Of a stretch of 11,760 nt of DNA, positions 7,409 through 11,760 are shown piece after piece. How positions within the stretch are numbered: position 1 is the stretch's first letter; each line of letters begins with the position of its first letter. The position numbers were made by a program, and so were the translations under genes. Location: the NCBI GenBank assembly GCA_937910785.1, contig CALDLG010000051.1, positions 1 through 11,760 on the forward strand, given 5' to 3'. The notes beneath the pieces were generated by a model. It saw nothing but the letters and a program-made list of their open reading frames with translations. It searched no databases and had not been told where the DNA came from. The DNA comes from an uncultured Lachnospiraceae bacterium (GTDB lineage Bacteria; Bacillota; Clostridia; Lachnospirales; Lachnospiraceae).

Positions 7409-8356
7409 CTATTTTCTATGCTCAGTTTTTCTTCTGAAGCGATAATTTTTTTCGATCGAGTTTCCCAGAATATAAATGTCCTTTTCCACAATCCGGCACT
7501 TCCACATTACATAGGGAAGACTGATCTGATCTCTTGTAGGATATTTCATATATTCATCCCACCATGCTTCCATCAGTCTGATACAATCCGCTTGATTATG
7601 CCGCCTGACAAGAATCGTATTTTCATATAATCCGGCATGTTCCGGATAGCCGTTTTCATGATATTCCTTCATCTGTTTTCTTGTGATTCCGGAATCGGCT
7701 CGTTTGGAATAGATAACGCCTTCCGCTTCCATATAGATACAATCCCTGAACGCATGCCTGTGAACACCAAAGTATTTTTTCCCAAGGTTCAATGCGACCG
7801 GCATCATGTCAGCCAGCAGCATAATGGTTCCGTCTATATAAATGGAAACATCATATTCGGCAAAAAACTCCTGCGGATGCAGTTTGACATATCGATTTAT
7901 TTCCACAGGTTTCCTGTTTTTCAGTTGTTCATAATCCGATATGTCTCTTTTTTTCCAGATCGAATCCTGCCTGACTTCCATATCGGTAAATATGACATAA
8001 TCTATTGCGGGATTGATATAACCGGGTTCTTCCAGATCATCATATCCATTTACAATACAGGTGTAGACCACAACCGAAGGGAGCCTGTCCGTTTCCCATG
8101 TATACCGCTCTGCTTCGATTTGCCCGAAGTCCTTCTTTATTTCCCCTGATGCATCATGTGGTCTGTTTACCAGTTTCTTTTTTATCAGCCGCCCCTTTAA
8201 AATTTTTAAAATATCAGAAAGACGTTTTTCTTTTATAAGTCCTGCCAGTTTTTTCTTTTTGAGAAGAGCCTGATATTCTCCGGAATAATATAATTCAAGA
8301 TACGCTCTGTTCATCTCTGCCATCTTTCTACTGGCCGGCGGTTCCGTATAAATCAT
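7409..8356 (-). CDS. DUF616-type (TOD1/MUCI70-like) glycosyltransferase
   Basis: A 315-residue protein. Residues about 94-290 match the DUF616 glycosyltransferase-like domain: VVVYTCIVNGYDDLEEP at 95-111, DYVIFTDM at 119-126, an arginine-rich NRYVKLHPQEFF at 154-165, and the acidic SIYIDGTIML at 171-180, which resembles the DxD-like element of this family. HPFRD-like motifs are present as HRHAFRDCIYMEAE at 199-212. The first 90 residues are lysine-rich and helical with no signal peptide, so the enzyme is probably cytosolic and may bind the membrane face. The donor sugar is unknown. Start 8356 was taken as the longest ATG that does not overlap the upstream gene; ATGs at residues 12 and 15 are alternatives, since no clear ribosome site marks any of them. 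It sits 19 bases after the GT2 stop. Confidence 0.82.
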   Translation of the reverse strand: MIYTEPPASRKMAEMNRAYLELYYSGEYQALLKKKKLAGLIKEKRLSDILKILKGRLIKKKLVNRPHDASGEIKKDFGQIEAERYTWETDRLPSVVVYTCIVNGYDDLEEPGYINPAIDYVIFTDMEVRQDSIWKKRDISDYEQLKNRKPVEINRYVKLHPQEFFAEYDVSIYIDGTIMLLADMMPVALNLGKKYFGVHRHAFRDCIYMEAEGVIYSKRADSGITRKQMKEYHENGYPEHAGLYENTILVRRHNQADCIRLMEAWWDEYMKYPTRDQISLPYVMWKCRIVEKDIYILGNSIEKNYRFRRKTEHRK

Positions 8357-8375
8357 AGCTGCACCACTGCTCTTT

Positions 8376-9233
8376 CTAAATCCTTCCCATTTTTCCTTTT
8401 GCTCCGTCCATATATCCCTTTAAATAATACTGAAATCTGATCAGTTTATCCGGCTCATACAGAAGCGTCTTCAAAACTGCCTCAAATAATCCCGGCGTAA
8501 ATTGATATAATATTCTTCCATATTTTTTTCTGAGAAATTTTTTATTTCTAAACTTGTAATATCCTCTGACCGGATTATCGAAAAGAGGATGTATCACTTT
8601 CCATAAAAATTTTCTTGGCTCGGAATTTCCTGCTCTCTGATATAGAACCGCACCTTCCGTTTTTACAAGCTTCCATTTTTTTATAGAAAGGTTTATGCAA
8701 AAATCAACATCAATGCACTCTATGAATAAATCATCATCAAAACCATGAACCTCCTCGTAAGCCGCCCTGCTTTCAAGCATTCCGGATGTTATCGCAAACT
8801 TTACGCTTCTGGTTTTTTCCGTTTCTGCTCCGTTCAACGCCGGAACGGTATCATAATATGGAACAATAAAGGGTGCTGCCACAATTCTGCCCGGATTTTT
8901 CTCCACATAGGAGATCATGCTTTCCACTGATCCCTTCCGGAAAATCGAATCCTGATCCATCGTAAACACATAATCCATGCCCTCTCCAAATGCTTTCCGG
9001 CAGCCCTGGTTCAGCGCAGCTGCCAGACCCAGATTCCCCTGATTCCACAGATACCAAATATGATCAGTTTCCTTTAATTTCCTGATCAGTTTTTCATTCG
9101 CCGATTCGGAATTATCAATGACATAGATTCTCTCAAGGTTCCCGGAATAAGACCGGATATTGGAAATCACTTTTTCATCCGGATGATATAAAACAACAAC
9201 GGCGGCATATTTATATTCCTGACTGTTTCTCAT
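8376..9233 (-). CDS. Rhamnosyltransferase-like GT2 glycosyltransferase
   Basis: A 285-residue GT-A-fold enzyme. It begins YAAVVVLYHPDE at 9-20, then RIYVIDNSES at 35-44, NQGNLGLAAALNQG at 64-77 and the TMDQDS metal/nucleotide motif at 91-96 with the DxD-like Asp-Gln-Asp. FIECIDVDFCI at 170-180 contains the ED-like acceptor/catalytic region. The VVLYHP...DNS...NxGxAxALNxG...MDQD set is characteristic of the dTDP-rhamnosyltransferase (RfbN/WbbL-like) branch of GT2, so a rhamnosyl or related deoxysugar transfer is the best guess. No dTDP-rhamnose genes are in this window. ATG 9233 overlaps the TGA of the preceding GT4 fragment as ATGA. That tight coupling means translation of the fragment may matter for expressing this gene. 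Confidence 0.88.
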   Translation of the reverse strand: MRNSQEYKYAAVVVLYHPDEKVISNIRSYSGNLERIYVIDNSESANEKLIRKLKETDHIWYLWNQGNLGLAAALNQGCRKAFGEGMDYVFTMDQDSIFRKGSVESMISYVEKNPGRIVAAPFIVPYYDTVPALNGAETEKTRSVKFAITSGMLESRAAYEEVHGFDDDLFIECIDVDFCINLSIKKWKLVKTEGAVLYQRAGNSEPRKFLWKVIHPLFDNPVRGYYKFRNKKFLRKKYGRILYQFTPGLFEAVLKTLLYEPDKLIRFQYYLKGYMDGAKGKMGRI

Positions 9234-9832
9234 CTGTTCTTTCCGTTCGTTTTTTCCAAATTTTCATATATATTTTTCATGCGTTCATGCACCCCCGCAA
9301 GGCCATATCCGATGACAGCTGTCCTGTTATGGAGTCCCATGGCAGTACGCTGTACGGCATCTTCTGCCAGCAATGTCATTTTATCGGCAAGCTCCGATTC
9401 TGTTTCAAATATATATCCCGTTTCACCGTCCACGGAATAATCCCTGATCCCATGATGATTTGAAGTAAGCAAAGGAAGCCCGCTTGCCATCGCTTCTAAT
9501 GCCGCCAGCCCCAGTCCTTCTCGTTTGGAAGGAAATACAAAAATATCGGCGCACTGATATATTTCCGCAATCTTTTTTTGAAATCCCATGAAATGAACCC
9601 GATGCTCCAGGCCAAGTTTTCGTGCAAGTTTTTGTAAATCATTTTTCAGCCTGCCTTTTCCCGCTATAAAATACCGGATATTTTGATTTTCCATAAGCGG
9701 CATAGCCCTGATTACGGCTTCATGATTTTTGTTCTTATTTAATTCGCCCACGGAGAGTACGATAATCTCCTTATTTCCACATCCGAGTTTTTCTCTGATC
9801 CGCAGCCTCTCTATGCATTCCGCTATCTTTTT
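9230..9832 (-). pseudogene. N-terminally truncated GT4 glycosyltransferase (C-terminal domain only), joined at a G9 tract
   Basis: About 200 open codons encode only the nucleotide-sugar-binding C-terminal half of a GT4 (GT-B fold) enzyme. The first recognisable codons read KKIAECIERLRIREKLG, then IIVLSVGELNKNKNHEAVIR, GKGRLKNDL, ADIFVFPSKREGLGLAALEA with the E-x7-E pair, and GIRDYSVDGETGYIF. The neighbouring complete GT4 has the same elements, but there about 185 residues of N-terminal acceptor domain precede them. The open frame has no good start: the first GTG (9751) lies inside the conserved SVGELN motif. The sequence begins at poly-G tract 4, at the position of the interdomain hinge. Deleting one G would read the upstream GT4 straight into this frame as a 584-residue fusion. 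Likely a deletion or recombination remnant, though its reading frame has stayed open, which suggests a recent event or retained use. Confidence 0.85.
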
Positions 9833-10985
9833 ACCCCCCCCCGTATTGATAAATCGCTCTTGAAATCTGGTCCACTCTTTCGCTGCTGTATTCTCTGATT
9901 TTTACAAGATTATACGCGCCTTTTTTGAGAAGCGCCTCTTCATCTGTCAATAACAGCTCCGTTAAAGCCTGCCTGATGGAACTGATATCATCAGGTTCAA
10001 AGAAAACGCCTCCGTTTTCATCTATCAACTCCGTATTTCCGCGGATTCTTCCACATGCGACCACAAGCCCGCCTGCCATCGCTTCCATCAAAGCCACAGA
10101 CAAGCCTTCCCTGTGCGATGGGAAGACAAAGATATCCGCTGCCGCATAAAGTTCTGAGATGTCTTCACAAAATCCTGGTATGAAAATCTTATCCGTTAAT
10201 GATAATGCATGAACCAGCTCTGTCAGCTTTTCTTTCCGATGTCCCTGCCCTGCTATAATGTAATAGACCTCTTTCTTTATTTTCCTTTCTCTTATAATCT
10301 CAGCAACTGCCCTGATCGCCGCCTCATGATTCTTATTATCATTCAGTTCACCTACGGAAAGCAGCAAAACGGCATTTTCCGGAATATGAAACTTTTCTCT
10401 TATCCGGGCCCTGTTCTTATTTCCAAATTTATTTAAGTCCACACCGACTCCGGGTATATATACCGTTTGGAGGGCGTGGAAATTCTTTCTCGCTCTGTTG
10501 TAATCCTCTTTATTAATCAAGATTAATATATCGGTCCACTTGCTTAATAAGTATTCCACCGGATAATAACATAACCAGTTCCGAAGGGGAGCTCCCTTAA
10601 AAAAATGAAATCCATGCGCCGTATATATGACCATCGTATGCGTCTTATGTGCAGCTGCTCTTGCAATTACGGAGCCGATAGGAGAGTGGCAGTGAATAAA
10701 TCTGTAATGGTATTTCTCTATGAGCCTGACCGTATATTGATACGCTTTTGTATTATTTATAACATCGGTTGGTTTTCTGGTCGCCGTATAATGAAACCAT
10801 TTTCCATGATGGGCCTCTATCCACTTCTTAAACGCCTCCAGCCTTTCCCCTGATATCGGATTTCCCTCAAGAAAATTACCCAATACATGTACTTCATATC
10901 CCATTTCTTCCAATATCAGAATATTGTTCTGATTAAATTGTTCTATCATGGCGGCTGTAGTCGCCATCATAAGCATCTTTTTCAA
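9831..10985 (-). CDS. GT4-family glycosyltransferase, EpsD-like (complete)
   Basis: A 384-residue GT-B-fold enzyme. The N-terminal acceptor domain spans about 1-175 with MMATTAAMIEQFNQNNILIL, HCHSPIGSVIARAAAH at 98-113 and YTAHGFHFFKGAP at 121-133. The hinge is VYIPGVGVDLNKF at 175-187. The C-terminal donor domain follows with LLLSVGELNDNKNHEAAIR at 207-225, IIAGQGHRKEKL at 243-254, and ADIFVFPSHREGLSVALMEA holding the E293-x7-E301 pair that binds the nucleotide sugar. This set resembles EpsD-like enzymes of Firmicute exopolysaccharide operons that add the second sugar; the exact sugar is not readable. TTG at 10985 was chosen: GAGGGG at the end of the previous gene lies about eight bases upstream, and the gap to that gene is only six bases. 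ATG at 10976 is an alternative. Its C-terminus ends Tyr-Gly-Gly-Gly within poly-G tract 4. Confidence 0.9.
   Translation of the reverse strand: MKKMLMMATTAAMIEQFNQNNILILEEMGYEVHVLGNFLEGNPISGERLEAFKKWIEAHHGKWFHYTATRKPTDVINNTKAYQYTVRLIEKYHYRFIHCHSPIGSVIARAAAHKTHTMVIYTAHGFHFFKGAPLRNWLCYYPVEYLLSKWTDILILINKEDYNRARKNFHALQTVYIPGVGVDLNKFGNKNRARIREKFHIPENAVLLLSVGELNDNKNHEAAIRAVAEIIRERKIKKEVYYIIAGQGHRKEKLTELVHALSLTDKIFIPGFCEDISELYAAADIFVFPSHREGLSVALMEAMAGGLVVACGRIRGNTELIDENGGVFFEPDDISSIRQALTELLLTDEEALLKKGAYNLVKIREYSSERVDQISRAIYQYGGG
9834..9842 (-). repeat. Poly-G tract 4 (G9, coding strand), junction of two GT4 genes
   Basis: Nine C on the plus strand, G9 followed by TAAAAAG on the coding strand. It encodes the last three glycines of the complete GT4, whose TAA stop follows at once. 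G8 or G11 removes that stop and continues in frame into the orphan GT4 domain; G10 adds three residues (VKR) and stops. The tract thus controls the C-terminus of the upstream enzyme and marks the truncation point of the downstream one. Confidence 0.85.
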
Positions 10986-10991
10986 TCCGTA

Positions 10992-11760
10992 CTACCCCTC
11001 AGTGTTCCAGTTACCGATCATCTTGCTCTTCTCTTTTTCAAATCCTTCCGTACTCTCCGCGATAAACAACGTTTTCACAGTCAGCATGATCAGCTTTAAA
11101 TCCAACAGCAGATTCTGATTTTCTATATACATCAGATCCAGCCTCAACTTATCGTATGCGCTCGTATTGTATTTTCCGAAAATCTGCGCATATCCCGTAA
11201 GTCCGCCCTTTACCCTCATACGATATGCGAACTCCGGAACCTCTTCACAGTATTTCTTCACATGCTCCACCCTTTCAGGCCTTGGTCCCACCACAGACAT
11301 ATCGCCTTTTAAAATATTAAAAAGCTGCGGCAGTTCATCGATACGGAACCTTCTGATAAAGCTTCCCACTCTGGTTATCCGCGGATCACGCTCCGTACAG
11401 GGTATGACTTTTCCCCCTTTCTCCGCGTCCGGCACCATACTCCGGAACTTAATGATTTCAAAAACCCTCCCATTCGCCGTGCACCTTTTCTGTTTAAAAA
11501 ATACAGGTCCTCTGTCTTCTATTTTGATTGCCGCTGCCGTCAGCAACATCGGCGCCGCGGTCAGAGCCAAAACCACAATCGAAAGAATCAGATCCAACAG
11601 TCGCTTACTTCTGTACTGCTTCGTGTCCAGATAATTGTACTCATATTTGAATAACGGTGTATCGATCAGTGTCCGCTCCTTAAATCCCTGCAAAATAATA
11701 TCCGAAACTCTGGGCGTAATATAAAGGTTTCTGCGATGCTCAATACAATATTCCATCGTA
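10992..11760 (-). CDS. Initiating phospho-sugar transferase (bacterial sugar transferase domain), 5' end outside window
   Basis: The C-terminal part of a polyprenyl-phosphate glycosyl-1-phosphate transferase (WcaJ/WbaP/CpsE type) that starts repeat-unit synthesis by putting a sugar phosphate on undecaprenyl phosphate at the inner membrane face. The reading frame is open through the right edge. In the 254 residues counted from the ATG at 11756, residues about 52-78 form the membrane-embedded helix. IIKFRSM is at 101-107, then DPRITRVGSFIRRFRIDELP with the catalytic Asp140-Glu141 dyad, LFNILKGDMSVVGPRPE at 145-161 and KGGLTGYAQIFGKYN near 183-197. The N-terminal membrane and CoA-binding-like domain of long members would lie beyond the window, so the real start is not seen. 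It is the first backbone gene visible, and its stop is followed six bases later by the GT4 start. No G tract. Confidence 0.93.
   Translation of the reverse strand, partial: TMEYCIEHRRNLYITPRVSDIILQGFKERTLIDTPLFKYEYNYLDTKQYRSKRLLDLILSIVVLALTAAPMLLTAAAIKIEDRGPVFFKQKRCTANGRVFEIIKFRSMVPDAEKGGKVIPCTERDPRITRVGSFIRRFRIDELPQLFNILKGDMSVVGPRPERVEHVKKYCEEVPEFAYRMRVKGGLTGYAQIFGKYNTSAYDKLRLDLMYIENQNLLLDLKLIMLTVKTLFIAESTEGFEKEKSKMIGNWNTEG

Noticed and set aside
7637..8149. A 170-codon open frame on the plus strand, plus other plus-strand open frames across the window
   Set aside because: These lie opposite well-supported minus-strand genes, show low-complexity Phe/Ile/His-rich translations and no family motifs; they are shadows of the DUF616 and other genes.
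8521..8530. T7/A7 runs (for example near 4568-4574 and 8523-8529) as additional contingency tracts
   Set aside because: They are ordinary in Lys- and Phe-rich coding DNA of this composition and the host genes are in frame and intact.
9230..9751. Treating the GTG at 9751 as the genuine start of a small complete glycosyltransferase
   Set aside because: The GTG is inside the conserved SVGELN strand of the donor domain, and homologous codons continue upstream to the G tract, so it is not a natural N-terminus.
1034..9842. Homopolymer sequencing or assembly error as the whole explanation of the broken frames
   Set aside because: It cannot be excluded for the exact lengths, but such error does not create four long G runs in one operon; the runs themselves, their shared context and their gene class remain unusual. 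Reads are needed to settle lengths.
1034..9842. Diversity-generating retroelement or invertible promoter as the source of variation
   Set aside because: I saw no reverse transcriptase, template/variable repeat pair, site-specific recombinase or flanking inverted repeats in the window.

Overview
This window is most of an exopolysaccharide or capsule biosynthesis operon, all on the minus strand, so transcription runs from the right edge to the left edge. Gene content suggests a Gram-positive, low-to-moderate-GC Firmicute, most likely a gut Lachnospiraceae-type Clostridium. The evidence is an EpsD/EpsF-like GT4 pair, a TupA-type ATP-grasp protein, a Clostridia-style Wzx and O-acyltransferase, AGGAGG-type ribosome sites, and GTG/TTG starts. 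That assignment rests on protein family resemblance and no database was searched.

Layout in transcription order: the initiating phospho-sugar transferase (enters from the right edge, 10992-11760); a full GT4 glycosyltransferase (9831-10985); the orphan C-terminal domain of a second GT4 (9230-9832, no N-domain); a rhamnosyltransferase-like GT2 (8376-9233); a DUF616-type glycosyltransferase (7409-8356); a Wzy/O-antigen-ligase-type polymerase (6209-7399); a TupA-like ATP-grasp enzyme (5295-6209); a QueC-like PP-loop enzyme with a four-cysteine zinc site (4474-5298); a serine-acetyltransferase-type hexapeptide acetyltransferase split by a frameshift (3891-4465); a second GT2 (3076-3876); a Wzx-type flippase (1540-3066); an integral-membrane acyltransferase-3 protein split by a frameshift (511-1550); and a small XRE-type DNA-binding protein (18-488). 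Genes overlap or lie within about 25 bases of each other, so this looks like one polycistronic message. Its promoter is off the right edge and its terminator is not visible at the left. No stretch over 300 bases lacks a gene.

The outstanding signal is a set of four long homopolymeric G tracts (G7, G8, G9, G9 on the coding strand), each followed directly by TA. These are the only C/G runs of seven or more that I see. All four sit inside, or at the broken junction of, genes for peripheral enzymes, while the backbone genes (initiating transferase, Wzy, Wzx, intact GT2s) have none. Two tracts leave their gene out of frame, and one extra G restores a full-length protein of normal family length in each case. 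One is in frame near the start of the PP-loop gene. The fourth ends a complete GT4 and abuts the truncated GT4 at its interdomain hinge, and loss of one G would fuse them in frame. The simplest reading is a multi-gene slipped-strand phase-variation system that decorates a surface polysaccharide combinatorially, with one tract also marking a recombination junction. Poly-G contingency loci are well known in Campylobacter; I do not know of a described clustered equivalent in a Clostridia polysaccharide operon.

Working model: the sugar transferase loads the first sugar phosphate on undecaprenyl phosphate, the glycosyltransferases extend it, Wzx flips the unit and Wzy polymerises it. The ATP-grasp, PP-loop and two acyltransferase genes would add non-sugar substituents, and three of these four carry a G tract.
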